Shown here: positions 8,391-18,312 of the stretch, piece by piece
Layout: every line of letters begins with the position of its first letter
How positions within the stretch are numbered: the stretch's first letter is position 1
Assembly (NCBI GenBank): GCA_023653075.1
Contig: JAMNXQ010000001.1
Coordinates: forward strand, 124,001-188,000
Direction of reading: 5' to 3'
DNA length: 64,000 bases
Origin: Algoriphagus sp.
GTDB taxonomy: Bacteria; Bacteroidota; Bacteroidia; Cytophagales; Cyclobacteriaceae
Made by a program: the position numbers and the translations under genes
Notes under the pieces: generated by a model
What the model was told of the DNA's origin: nothing
What the model saw: only the letters and a program-made list of their open reading frames with translations
The model's database searches: none

Positions 8391-9488
8391 ATGGAAGCAC
8401 CCATCAAAACCATTCCTTTAAATGACCTACATGTTGCACTTGGTGGCAAAATGGTGCCTTTTGCAGGCTACCTGATGCCTGTACGCTACAGTTCAGATAT
8501 GGAAGAGCACCTCTGCGTCAGACAAGGAGTGGGTGTATTTGATGTGTCCCACATGGGTGAATTTTTTGTGGAGGGCCCACAAGCCTTGGCATTAATCCAA
8601 AAAGTAACTTCCAACGATGCCTCCACTTTGGTGATCGGGCAGGCGCAATACTCCTGTTTGCCTAATGCAACTGGCGGGATTGTTGACGATTTGATCGTGT
8701 ACAAAATGGCTGAAGAAAAATACCTATTGGTGGTCAATGCGTCAAATATCGATAAGGATTGGGCTTGGATTTCAGGTCACAATACGATGGGGGCTACGCT
8801 GACAAATGCTTCGGATGAGTACTGCCTCTTTGCGGTGCAAGGGCCTATGGCTGCTGCTGCCATGCAATCCATCACTCCAGTTGATTTGACCTCAATTCAA
8901 TTTTATCATTTTGCAATTGGGGAGTTTGCAGGGGTGAAAGATGTAATCATCTCAGGAACAGGCTATACCGGTGCTGGAGGATTTGAAATCTATGTAAAAA
9001 ATGCAGATGCAGCACGTGTGTGGGAGCAGATTTTTAAGGCTGGAGCAGCCTATGACATCAAGCCGATTGGATTGGGTGCTCGGGATACCTTGAGACTCGA
9101 GATGGGCTATTGCTTGTATGGCAATGACATCACCGACACCACTTCGCCCATTGAGGCAGGTTTGGGATGGATTACCAAATTCACCAAGGAATTCACCAAT
9201 TCTGCAGCCTTGAAGCAACAGAAAGAGGCTGGCGTTTCTCGTAAGTTGGTTGGATTTACCATGCAGGAGCGGGGTATCCCAAGGGGACATTACCCAATTG
9301 TGAATGCAGCAGGGGAGGTAATTGGAGAAGTAACTTCTGGTACCCAATCGCCAAGTATGGGAATAGGGATTGGCATGGGCTATGTACAAGCTGCATACAG
9401 CAAGGTGGGTACAGAAATATACATCCAAATCCGAAACAAAAACCTGAAGGCGCAAGTGGAAAAACTCCCCTTGTATAAGGGCCAATGA
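8391..9488 (+). CDS. gcvT: Glycine cleavage system aminomethyltransferase (T protein)
   Basis: [74 protein letters not shown]. Confidence 0.96.
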   Translation: MEAPIKTIPLNDLHVALGGKMVPFAGYLMPVRYSSDMEEHLCVRQGVGVFDVSHMGEFFVEGPQALALIQKVTSNDASTLVIGQAQYSCLPNATGGIVDDLIVYKMAEEKYLLVVNASNIDKDWAWISGHNTMGATLTNASDEYCLFAVQGPMAAAAMQSITPVDLTSIQFYHFAIGEFAGVKDVIISGTGYTGAGGFEIYVKNADAARVWEQIFKAGAAYDIKPIGLGARDTLRLEMGYCLYGNDITDTTSPIEAGLGWITKFTKEFTNSAALKQQKEAGVSRKLVGFTMQERGIPRGHYPIVNAAGEVIGEVTSGTQSPSMGIGIGMGYVQAAYSKVGTEIYIQIRNKNLKAQVEKLPLYKGQ

Positions 9489-10198
9489 ACTCCATAGAGG
9501 TTTGCTTTACGCCTGAGCTGATTCACCTGCATGAGGTGAAGAACAAGCTAGTGGTCGTGGTGGATATTTTTCGAGCTACCTCAACCATGGTGGCTGCCTT
9601 GACTCACGGCGTTACGGAGCTTCTACCATTTGCAGATCTTGAATCCTGCCGAGCCATGGAGGCCCAAGGCTACCTCATCGCTGGAGAGCGAGATGGACTT
9701 ACAGCCCCTGGCTTTGAACTGGGCAATTCTCCTATGGCCTTTTTGGAAGGCAAGTATGCAGGCAAGAAACTCGCGTTGACCACTACCAATGGCACTTTGG
9801 CTATTGAAAAATCAAAAGGTGCAGCGCAGATTTTGATTGGAGCTTTCCCAAACCTACAAGCCACAGCTAGCTACATCCAGTCTCGAAATTTGGATGTGTT
9901 GATTCACTGCGCAGGTTGGAAGGGGAGATTCAATCTGGAAGACTCGCTGTATGCGGGTGCCTTGGTGCAAGCGCTTAGTGGAAGCCATGCCAATCAAGAG
10001 GATGGAGCCCTAGCCATGAGTTCGTTATTTACCCAAGCCAGTGGAAATTTGGCAGCGTACCTAGCTCAAGCTTCCCATGCCAAGCGCCTGCAAAATAATG
10101 GTATTGAGGCTGATATTGCCTTTTGCTTGACACTCAATCGGTACAAGCAAGTGGTAGGACTGGCTGGAGATGGAGCATTACGCGTAATTGAAGGCTAA
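9485..10198 (+). CDS. comB: 2-phosphosulfolactate phosphatase family protein
   Basis: [47 protein letters not shown] ComB signature. Confidence 0.9.
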   Translation: MNSIEVCFTPELIHLHEVKNKLVVVVDIFRATSTMVAALTHGVTELLPFADLESCRAMEAQGYLIAGERDGLTAPGFELGNSPMAFLEGKYAGKKLALTTTNGTLAIEKSKGAAQILIGAFPNLQATASYIQSRNLDVLIHCAGWKGRFNLEDSLYAGALVQALSGSHANQEDGALAMSSLFTQASGNLAAYLAQASHAKRLQNNGIEADIAFCLTLNRYKQVVGLAGDGALRVIEG

Positions 10199-10419
10199 GG
10201 CCTTGATTCGGTTAAACTAACTTTTCTTTTTCCTAGTAGCGGGTTAAGTTGTTTTTTTCCAGACTCTCCTCAAAGGCCTATGTCAATTTTCTTGAAAAAA
10301 GGGTAATTTTTACCTTCGTTCTCAATCCTCGAGTAAAAATCACTAAATTTTTCCCTGATATAGTTTTTTAGGAGTAAATAAATCCTAGAAATTAGACTAG
10401 GAAAATAAAGCACAAGCAA

Positions 10420-10887
10420 ATGACTCCACTTCTAAAAAAATTAAACTTTAAAGGTCAAAAACAACTATTTGTTTTGAATTCACCTGAATCATTTTTTGGT
10501 GAATTACAGGAAATGAAATCAGTTGCAATCGTGTTTACTGACTTGGAGGAAATTCAGCGCATTGAATTTTTAATCGCTTTCATAAAAACAAAAAAAGAGA
10601 TTGAGAATCTCGTAAGATCGATTGATCGAAAACTAATAGGTGATGCCATCTTCTGGATTTGTTATCCAAAAGCCAGTTCCAAAAAATATTCCTGTGACTT
10701 TAACCGAGATACGGGATTCGAAATTCTTGGAGCGTTTGATTTTGAAGGGGTAAGGCAAGTAGCTATTGATGAGGATTGGAGTGCCTTGAGATTTAGAAAG
10801 GTACACTACATCAAAAAAATTACCCGGAAAGAAAGTTTTGCGCTTACTAAGGAAGCGAAAGAACGAACCAGCCAAAAAGGGAATTGA
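10420..10887 (+). CDS. Hypothetical protein (DUF3052-like?)
   Basis: Isolated ORF after a ~220-bp AT-rich intergenic; no confident family assignment by eye. Confidence 0.65.
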   Translation: MTPLLKKLNFKGQKQLFVLNSPESFFGELQEMKSVAIVFTDLEEIQRIEFLIAFIKTKKEIENLVRSIDRKLIGDAIFWICYPKASSKKYSCDFNRDTGFEILGAFDFEGVRQVAIDEDWSALRFRKVHYIKKITRKESFALTKEAKERTSQKGN

Positions 10888-10905
10888 CCTAATTCCGAAT
10901 ATCTC

Positions 10906-11247
10906 CTACCGCAACTTTTCGTTTTCTTGATGACGCGTTGAGTCGCGGTTATTTTTCTTCTCTAGATTCTTTTGCAAGGCTTCTGTTAAGTTCACCCCCG
11001 TTTGGTTTGCCAAGCAAATAAGTACCCAAAGGACATCCGCCATTTCATCGTCGAGCGAAAGTCCTTTGTCCGATTCTTTGAAGGATTGCTCTCCGTAGGT
11101 CCGTGCCATGATACGCGCCAATTCACCCACTTCCTCCATCAAGAGCGACATGTTGGTCAGTTCATTGAAGTAGCGTACGCCTACTGTCTTGATCCAGTGG
11201 TCTACTAATTTTTGCGCTTCATTGAGCGTAAGTTCATTTTTTTCCAT
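10906..11247 (-). CDS. MazG-like nucleotide pyrophosphohydrolase
   Basis: LMEEVGELARIMARTYGEQ..LDDEMADVLWVLICLANQTGV (EExxE...EExD-type motif). Confidence 0.88.
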   Translation of the reverse strand: MEKNELTLNEAQKLVDHWIKTVGVRYFNELTNMSLLMEEVGELARIMARTYGEQSFKESDKGLSLDDEMADVLWVLICLANQTGVNLTEALQKNLEKKNNRDSTRHQENEKLR

Positions 11248-11285
11248 AAGTTCAATCCGCTTTCAACTATAGAACTTCCTAGTTT

Positions 11286-11669
11286 ATGAATCCCAAACCT
11301 AATTCCATTCAAGAATACTTTTCTTGGTTTCCTCCTGAAATTCAAGCCAAGTTACAGCAAATGCGGGAAATCTTGCGTCAAGCGGTACCCGAAGCAGAAG
11401 AAGTGATCAGTTACCACATGCCAGCCTTCAAGACCTCAGAAGTACTGGTGTATTATGCTGCTGCCAAAAGCCATGTGGGGTATTACCCTACCTCTTCAGG
11501 AGTGATTAATTTTAAAGAAGAATTGGCTGGGTATGTGACTTCCAAAGGAGCAATTCAATTTCCGTACAACCAAGAGCTGCCTGCGCAGCTTATACGTGAC
11601 ATAGCGCTGTTCCGTGCCCAAGAAGCCGTCGAACGAGCCGCTGCAAAGAAGAAAAAGAAACTCAAGTAA
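11286..11669 (+). CDS. DUF1801 / YdhG-type protein (annotated iron chaperone family)
   Basis: SIQEYFSWFPPEIQAKLQQMREILRQAVPEAEEVISYHMPAF..HVGYYP; K-rich C-terminus. Confidence 0.85.
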   Translation: MNPKPNSIQEYFSWFPPEIQAKLQQMREILRQAVPEAEEVISYHMPAFKTSEVLVYYAAAKSHVGYYPTSSGVINFKEELAGYVTSKGAIQFPYNQELPAQLIRDIALFRAQEAVERAAAKKKKKLK

Positions 11670-12930
11670 GAATTCGAGTTAAGGCGGCTAAAAACGCATC
11701 TACCTCCTCTTTGGTGTTGTAAATGTGAGTGGATACGCGAATGGCATTTACTTTTCCTTCTGGTACCTGTCGAATCCGAAATCCGGCTTTTCCCAGTTCA
11801 TTTCCACAAATCTGGTAAGTCATATTTTTTGGACGGAAGGTGAGGAGTGAAATTCGGGATTCCTTTTCCAGCGGCGTGAGGATGTCTAGCTTGGTATTAA
11901 GTTCCAAAAGCCCATCCATCAAATACTGATTTAGGGTTTGCAAGCGAGTTTCTATGCGGTCCTTGCCAATCTGGTCATGGAATTCCGTGGCTGCTACCAT
12001 GCCTACTGCGAGTGCCTTACTCTGCGTGCCGTAATCAAAGCGTCGAGCAGCCGGGACATAGCCTGCGAGGGTAGGGGGCGTGGAGGCCATGTCCCAGCCC
12101 GTATCCGAATGTCCGCCTATCATGACAGGACGAAGTTTTTCCAAGGATTCTTCGCGTACATAGAGAAAAGCAGTGCCACTAGGGCCCAACATCCATTTGT
12201 GGAAGCATCCTGCATAAAAATCACAGCCCATTGCCGTCAAATCCAAGTTAAAGGTGCCTGCCCCATGTGCCCCATCGATGGCAGTGAGAATCCCTCGCGC
12301 TTTTGCTAGGCTACAAATCTCCTGGATAGGGAATACCAATCCCGTAGTGCAGGTCACATGGGGGATGGCGATCACCTTGGTTTTGGAGTTGATTAATTTT
12401 TGAATCTCGTTCAAATTTTCAAGTTGGGTTGCTTTAGGCTCAAAGGTCCGGAGCACTATTCCGTCGTATTTGGCCCGATTGAGCCAAGGAAGGGCGTTAC
12501 CCGCATGTTCGTGGGTCGTGAGGATCACTTCATCACCTACCTGCAGTGGGATGCCCCAAGCCAGAATATTGATGCCTTCGGTGGTGTTGTGGGTGATGGA
12601 GAATTCGGTGGTTTTGATGCCGAAAAATTGGGCCAACTGCACGCGTTCTGCATCTGAGTTGCCGTACTCCCCGCTGGTATTGATATCCAAACTGCTTTTC
12701 AGAAGTGCATCGAGCACCGAATGGGGCGCAGGACCAAAAGTGCCGTTATTGAGGTAGATGCGGTTATTCTGAAGCGGAAACTGCTGCCGAATGCCTTTCC
12801 AGTAGGCTTCTTCCTCCAGGTTTGGGTTCGGAAAGGGGGTTCTTTTGGTATTGGGAAGGGCAAATGCCGCCAATCCAGGAAGGCTTAATCCTAGCCCAAG
12901 GTGATGGAGAAAAGTTCTTCTGCTTGCCAT
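11662..12930 (-). CDS. Class V aminotransferase-fold PLP enzyme with twin-arginine (Tat) signal
   Basis: N-term MASRRTFLHHLGLGLSLPGLAAFALP; NNGTFGPAP; THNTTEGINILAWG; IDGAHGAG; FHKWMLGPSGTAFLY. Confidence 0.9.
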   Translation of the reverse strand: MASRRTFLHHLGLGLSLPGLAAFALPNTKRTPFPNPNLEEEAYWKGIRQQFPLQNNRIYLNNGTFGPAPHSVLDALLKSSLDINTSGEYGNSDAERVQLAQFFGIKTTEFSITHNTTEGINILAWGIPLQVGDEVILTTHEHAGNALPWLNRAKYDGIVLRTFEPKATQLENLNEIQKLINSKTKVIAIPHVTCTTGLVFPIQEICSLAKARGILTAIDGAHGAGTFNLDLTAMGCDFYAGCFHKWMLGPSGTAFLYVREESLEKLRPVMIGGHSDTGWDMASTPPTLAGYVPAARRFDYGTQSKALAVGMVAATEFHDQIGKDRIETRLQTLNQYLMDGLLELNTKLDILTPLEKESRISLLTFRPKNMTYQICGNELGKAGFRIRQVPEGKVNAIRVSTHIYNTKEEVDAFLAALTRILT

Positions 12931-13034
12931 AACGATCGCATTGAGAAGGAAAATAAGAAAAATTGCTTGAATCTCCTTACTTCTTATAATATGGGTGGGG
13001 ATTTCCAGTTTGGTGGTGCTGCTCCTCCTAGAAT

Positions 13035-14510
13035 TTAGGTTAGGGCCAATTCCAAGTTGATACCAGGCGGTACATCCTCTTCGTAATGACTTACGTAGAT
13101 GACAGCAGTAGGAATGCGGGTTAGGAGGTCCTGTAAAGTGTTTCTAAATAGGTCTCGTTGCTGTTCGTCCAAACCCTGGGAAGCCTCGTCTAGGATCAAG
13201 AGTTGCGGTTTTTTGATTAGTGCGCGAGCAAGCAAGACCCTGCGCTGTTGTGCTAGGGATAATTCGTAAAAGTATTTCTCTGCCAAGCCTTGGAGTTGAA
13301 AGGCTTCCATCCAAGCAAATGCCAAGGCTTCTTGCTCGGGAGTTATTGATTTGAAGAGCCCCAGGGTATCGAAAAGTCCGGAGAGAATGACCTTTCTCAG
13401 GCTCTGGTTTCGAGGAAAGTAGCGGCTAAGTTCGGGTGCTACAAAACCGATTGGCTTCTTGAGTTCCCAGATACTTTCTCCAGACCCCCTTTTCTTTCCA
13501 AATAGGGAAAAATTCTGGGAATAGGCTTGTGGATTTTCTCCAATGAGGAGGCTGATTAAGGTTGATTTTCCGCTCCCGTTTTTTCCCCTCAACCTCCAGC
13601 GTTCACCTGACTGTATATTCCAGTTGAGCCGATCTAGGATAAGAGTCTGGCCATAGCGAATCGAAACCTCCTCTAGGGCTACCACTGGACCGGAATATAC
13701 TGGGTAGGAGGATAAAGTGGGGAGTATTGGGGATAGGTCCCAGGAATGGATTGGCGTAGGCCTTATCTGTGGATCAAACTGCTTTCGGTCCCAGGTTTGC
13801 AGGGTTCCCGAGTCCTTCAAATAGGCGATATGGGTAATTTGAGCAGGAATCTCCGAGGAGCTAGTCGAAAGCAGTACGTGAATGTTGGCTTGGATGCAGG
13901 CCGCTAAAAAATCCCCAAAGGCCGCCCGGCTTTCCTGATCCAATCCGGTGAGCGGCTGATCCATCAAGTAGAGCAGGGGCTGCCGCAAAAGGCCTGCTGC
14001 CAAAGACAGCCTGCGCGTTTCCCCATTGGATAGCATCAATAGGGAGGCCTCTAGGAGGTGATTTAGTCGCAGGAGTTGGGCAACCTTTTCAGTGGTCCAG
14101 GATCCCTTTCGCGTGGCTGGAATGGATTCAAGGTATCTGCCCACGGTGATGGTGTCGTGGACATCAGCACTATTGAAGCGCTGTTGGTAGTAGAAATTCT
14201 GTAGGCCGGCCTTATTCCGAATGGGGTAATCCTGGGAGACCAGTGCGATCAAGTCTCGGAAACTGTGTACTTGGCCTGCTTGACTTTGTTGCTCGGTATA
14301 GTCTCTCGCAAAGGGAGTTTCTAGGCTTCCTTTTGCCAGTAAGGTCTTCCCAAGTAGAGTTTCTAAGAGCCAGGTCAAGGATTTCCCCGAATCCCCATAC
14401 ACCGCCCAATGTTCCCCGTGTTTCCAAGTAAAGTGGAGTTCTTCCCCAAGCTTTTCTCCTTGAAAATGTTCCCGTGCATTGGCCAACTGAAGGAGGATAG
14501 GTAAGGACAT
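13035..14510 (-). CDS. Duplicated ABC ATPase (ModF-like, two nucleotide-binding domains, no membrane domain)
   Basis: C-terminal domain RLRGKNGSGKSTLISLL Walker A, LILDEASQGLDEQ Walker B; N-terminal half with AVYGDSGKSLTWLLETLL, LSNGETRRLSLAAGLL, LYLMDQPLTGLD. Confidence 0.88.
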   Translation of the reverse strand: MSLPILLQLANAREHFQGEKLGEELHFTWKHGEHWAVYGDSGKSLTWLLETLLGKTLLAKGSLETPFARDYTEQQSQAGQVHSFRDLIALVSQDYPIRNKAGLQNFYYQQRFNSADVHDTITVGRYLESIPATRKGSWTTEKVAQLLRLNHLLEASLLMLSNGETRRLSLAAGLLRQPLLYLMDQPLTGLDQESRAAFGDFLAACIQANIHVLLSTSSSEIPAQITHIAYLKDSGTLQTWDRKQFDPQIRPTPIHSWDLSPILPTLSSYPVYSGPVVALEEVSIRYGQTLILDRLNWNIQSGERWRLRGKNGSGKSTLISLLIGENPQAYSQNFSLFGKKRGSGESIWELKKPIGFVAPELSRYFPRNQSLRKVILSGLFDTLGLFKSITPEQEALAFAWMEAFQLQGLAEKYFYELSLAQQRRVLLARALIKKPQLLILDEASQGLDEQQRDLFRNTLQDLLTRIPTAVIYVSHYEEDVPPGINLELALT

Positions 14511-14644
14511 AGCGAACTAAAGGAATGAATTTAAAGGGGTCAAAATAGGTCTTTTGAAGGAATTTAATTTTACTAAACCACTCAAAGTAATTTAGTATAA
14601 ACTATTGACCTACAATTATTAAAATAAATTTAAATCAAGTAAAT

Positions 14645-15022
14645 TTAATCTATCGGATAGGGGATAAACACAAAACTGGTAAAGGCTCCGTCCATCACGA
14701 ATAAGCAGCAAAATTCATCTGGGTCTTTGTAGGCTTGCGTAAATTCTTCTACTGCTTCCTCAGCGATCAATCCCCGCTGCACAAACTCGTCGATGTAGGT
14801 AATGAAGTAGTTCCAATCCAGTTCCTTCTCCGCTTTACCAATAAAGAGTTTACCGATAGGTTGCATCTCTTTCGAAATAGGAAATATGGGGTAGGCCGAG
14901 AAGCCCTTGGAGCGAACCTGGTAGGAGGCCTCCTTTAGCACATCGCAAATTTTGATAAAGTCCGTGGTAATGGTACCGAGGTATTTGCCGCTTAATTCGG
15001 GATCGTTAAAGTCTGAAATCAT
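14645..15022 (-). CDS. Conserved hypothetical protein, translationally coupled to rlmD
   Basis: 125-aa ORF whose start overlaps the rlmD stop (4 nt), same strand. Confidence 0.75.
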   Translation of the reverse strand: MISDFNDPELSGKYLGTITTDFIKICDVLKEASYQVRSKGFSAYPIFPISKEMQPIGKLFIGKAEKELDWNYFITYIDEFVQRGLIAEEAVEEFTQAYKDPDEFCCLFVMDGAFTSFVFIPYPID

Positions 15023-16425
15023 GGCTTGAGGCTTAGGCGTACAACATTTTCAACATGGTAGGTTTGTGGAAACATGTCCACAGGCTGCACTTGATCCACT
15101 TGGTAGAGTTCCCCGAGCAAACCCAGGTCTCGAGCCTGTGTAGCAGGATTGCAGGAAACGTACACAATCACGGGAGCAGCAATACGAAGCAGCATTTGGA
15201 TGACCTTTTCGTCCATTCCTGCTCGAGGAGGATCGGTGATGATCAAGTCTGGCTTGGGATGGGTCTCCATAAATTCATCATTCAGGATATCCTTCATGTC
15301 CCCTGCATAGAATAGTGTGTTTTCGATACCGTTCAATTTGGAATTGAGTTTGGCGTCTTCAATGGCCGCTTCCACATATTCCACCCCAATTACCTGTTTG
15401 GCTTGTTTGGCCACAAAATTGGCAATGGTGCCCGTTCCCGTGTACAAGTCATAGACCACCTCATCTCCCTTGAGTTGAGCCTGATCACGGACTACCTTGT
15501 ACAATTCGTAGGCTTGGGCGGAATTGGTTTGATAGAAGGATTTCGGTCCAATGCGGAACCGCAGTCCTTCCATTTGCTCCTCGATGTAGGGCAATCCCGA
15601 ATAGGTCACTATTTCCAAATCATGGAAGGTTTCATTGCCCTTGGTGTTGATGACGTAGAGCAGGGAGGTAATTTCCGGGAAACGACCCTTCAAGAAGTCC
15701 ATGACTTTAGAAATTGACCCTGGGTCATTTTCTCCAAATTGGACGATGACCATGGTCTGTTGGGTGCTTGTGGTACGGATGATCAGATTGCGCAGCAATC
15801 CCACCTGATTTCGAATGGCATAGAAAGTTAATCCCTCTTGGCGGGCAAATTGGCGCAATTCATTCCGTACGGCATTGGAAATACCCCCTTGGAGGTAGCA
15901 ATGCTCGATGTCAATGATTTTGTCAAACATCTTGGGAATGTGAAAACCCAAGGCATTTCGTTCAAACTCTTGGTTGGAGTTGATTTCCTCGCGGGTCAAC
16001 CAGCGGGAGTTGGAAAAAGTAAAATCCAGTTTGTTGCGGTAGTATTGGGTGTCTGCCGAACCGATTAGGGGAGCCACTTCCGGAATGGGAACTTTGGCGA
16101 TCCGCTGAAATTGGTCCACTACCTGTTGCCGCTTGTATTGCTGCTGAAGTTCATAGGTGATGTGCTGCCACTTGCAGCCTCCGCAGGTGCCAAAGTGAGC
16201 GCAGAAGGGTTCGATCCGGTCCTTGGAGTAACTGTGAAAATGAACGGCTTCCCCTTCCATGAAGGAACTTTTGCCTTTGGTAATTCGCACATCCACCACA
16301 TCGCCTGGAGCGACATTGGATACAAATACTACCTTGCCTTCGTGGTAACCTAGGCATTTGCCTTCGGTAGCGATGCGTTCAATGGTCAATTGGGTGATGA
16401 CCTTGTGTTTCATTTTTCGGGACAT
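15019..16425 (-). CDS. rlmD: 23S rRNA (uracil-5-)-methyltransferase RumA/RlmD family
   Basis: FCAHFGTCGGCKWQHITYELQ Fe-S cysteines; VVYDLYTGTGTIANFVA; DPPRAGMDEKV; YVSCNPATQARDL. Confidence 0.95.
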   Translation of the reverse strand: MSRKMKHKVITQLTIERIATEGKCLGYHEGKVVFVSNVAPGDVVDVRITKGKSSFMEGEAVHFHSYSKDRIEPFCAHFGTCGGCKWQHITYELQQQYKRQQVVDQFQRIAKVPIPEVAPLIGSADTQYYRNKLDFTFSNSRWLTREEINSNQEFERNALGFHIPKMFDKIIDIEHCYLQGGISNAVRNELRQFARQEGLTFYAIRNQVGLLRNLIIRTTSTQQTMVIVQFGENDPGSISKVMDFLKGRFPEITSLLYVINTKGNETFHDLEIVTYSGLPYIEEQMEGLRFRIGPKSFYQTNSAQAYELYKVVRDQAQLKGDEVVYDLYTGTGTIANFVAKQAKQVIGVEYVEAAIEDAKLNSKLNGIENTLFYAGDMKDILNDEFMETHPKPDLIITDPPRAGMDEKVIQMLLRIAAPVIVYVSCNPATQARDLGLLGELYQVDQVQPVDMFPQTYHVENVVRLSLKP

Positions 16426-16546
16426 GGCCGTAAAATTAGGAAAAACGTAGGGAATTGGACTACCCAGTTACTCCTAGAGGGGGCTCTTTTCTCAATACTT
16501 TCCCAATCCACTTTCTTTCTAGTCAATTTTCTATCTTTAGGGTCAA

Positions 16547-17368
16547 ATGTCAGTTATGAACTTTACGAATAAAGTGGTGGTCATTACGGGTGCCACCTCA
16601 GGTATTGGAGAAGCTTGCGCCGCGGTATTTGGAGCCGCTGGAGCGAAACTCGTAATTACAGGAAGAAATGCGCAGAAGTTAGAAACTACTGCAGCCAAAC
16701 TTCGGGCAATGAATCTCACGGTGCTTCCCCTTCTTGCTGATGCTGGTTCCGAAGCCGACAACAAGCGCATGGCGGGTGAGGCCTTTGCTCGATTTGGGCG
16801 GATCGACATTTTGATCAACAATGCAGGTATTTCCATGCGTGCCCTATTTCAGGACTTGGATCTGGACGTGTTTCGCAAGGTGATGGATACTAATTTTTGG
16901 GGAACCGTCTATGCCACGAAATATTGTTTGCCAGCCATTTTGGAAAGTAAGGGTTCCATTATTGGTATTTCTTCGATCAATGGCTATCGGGGAACCCCTG
17001 CGCGTACGGCCTATACGGCAAGTAAGTATGCGATGAATGGATTTTTTGAATCCTTACGTACCGAAGTGATGAAAAAAGGGGTGCATGTCTTGGTCGTAGC
17101 ACCTGGCTTTACCTCCTCCAATATCCGAAATACGGCACTGACTGCAGATGGGAGCTCCCAAGGGGAATCCCCTCGCGATGAATCCAAGATGATGACTTCA
17201 GAAGAAGTGGCGACCCGTATTCTTCAGGCTACAACTAGTAAAAGGCGAGATCTAGTACTGACTACTCAAGGAAAGTTGGCGGTGTTTTTAAACAAATGGA
17301 TTCCAGGAATCCTGGACAGCATCGTGTACAATCAGATGGCTAAAGAAAAGGATTCGCCCTTTCACTAA
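16547..17368 (+). CDS. SDR family oxidoreductase
   Basis: VVITGATSGIGEACA; INNAGIS; YTASKYAMNGFFESL (YxxxK). Confidence 0.93.
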   Translation: MSVMNFTNKVVVITGATSGIGEACAAVFGAAGAKLVITGRNAQKLETTAAKLRAMNLTVLPLLADAGSEADNKRMAGEAFARFGRIDILINNAGISMRALFQDLDLDVFRKVMDTNFWGTVYATKYCLPAILESKGSIIGISSINGYRGTPARTAYTASKYAMNGFFESLRTEVMKKGVHVLVVAPGFTSSNIRNTALTADGSSQGESPRDESKMMTSEEVATRILQATTSKRRDLVLTTQGKLAVFLNKWIPGILDSIVYNQMAKEKDSPFH

Positions 17369-17390
17369 TTCCCGATCTTGACTTTCTCTT

Positions 17391-18254
17391 TTAAATGTAC
17401 CCCATTACTCGGTAGATCAGCAGGCCTAGAACTTCTCTGATTAGAATTTGCCAATCTAAAAGCGCCTCAGCCTTGGGATAAACTAAAGAAGGAAGGTCGT
17501 ATTTGAGGTCATGGCTGTAATAGTCAACAGGAAAGGGGATGGTTTTAAGCCCTACTTTGTCAAAGCATTTTTTTGATCGAGGCATGTGAAATGCTGAAGT
17601 AATCAGCACAAACTCTTGGTCGGTTGCTATTCCATTTTTCTCCAGAAATCCCTTAGTAAAAAGTGCATTTTCTCGGGTATTCACGCTTTTTTCTTCAAGT
17701 AGTATGTCGGTCTCCGGCAGGCCTGTCATAATCAAAAAGCGCTTGAGCAATTCGGCTTCAGAATAGGAATTGGTCGGATATAAGCCTTGTCCACCAGTGA
17801 TCAGGATTTTTTTGATCTTTCCCATGCGGTACAGTTGCAAGGCCTGCGTGATGCGATCTGCACCTCTTCCAAAGAAGGTCCGATCGGCTGCGGTTTTGTT
17901 AAGGTTAGTCACCCCTGTTAGCACAATGCCGATTTCAGAGGGAGGAATTTCATCAAAGGATTTGTAAGGTGGTTCCCAAGCCAAGAGTGCTAAGTTGGAG
18001 AGGAAGGGATTCGAAAATAAGAGCAGGAGCACAATTCCTGCTCCTAGAATTTTCTTTCCTCGTGACTTTGGGGTACAGTAGAAAGCCGCCAGAACAAACA
18101 GTATAATCACTGTCAGTGGCATGGCCAAAAAACTAAGAAACTGGGAGAAGTAGAAAAACATAATCAAGCAGAATGGAATCGAAAAAACAAAGTATTCTTG
18201 AAATCCGAGTAAGTAAAATTGATCTACTACTTTTCCAAGATTTTCACGGATCAA
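17391..18254 (-). CDS. YdcF/ElyC/SanA family membrane protein (DUF218)
   Basis: N-terminal TM segments; IGIVLTGV..RITQALQLYRMGKIKKILITGGQG..LVTSAFHMPRS. Confidence 0.88.
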   Translation of the reverse strand: MIRENLGKVVDQFYLLGFQEYFVFSIPFCLIMFFYFSQFLSFLAMPLTVIILFVLAAFYCTPKSRGKKILGAGIVLLLLFSNPFLSNLALLAWEPPYKSFDEIPPSEIGIVLTGVTNLNKTAADRTFFGRGADRITQALQLYRMGKIKKILITGGQGLYPTNSYSEAELLKRFLIMTGLPETDILLEEKSVNTRENALFTKGFLEKNGIATDQEFVLITSAFHMPRSKKCFDKVGLKTIPFPVDYYSHDLKYDLPSLVYPKAEALLDWQILIREVLGLLIYRVMGYI

Positions 18255-18312
18255 AGTAGCATATTTTTACTTTTTGTTCGTAAAAATTAGCTTCAGAAAG
18301 TTATTTTTGAAC

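Noticed and set aside
8952-9485. 177-aa minus-strand ORF inside gcvT
   Set aside because: Antisense shadow; gcvT conserved motifs run through the same interval on the plus strand
13035-16425. ABC ATPase + hypothetical + methyltransferase considered as a possible defence-like cassette
   Set aside because: The methyltransferase is a standard RlmD, the ATPase is ModF-like, and no nuclease or effector gene is present
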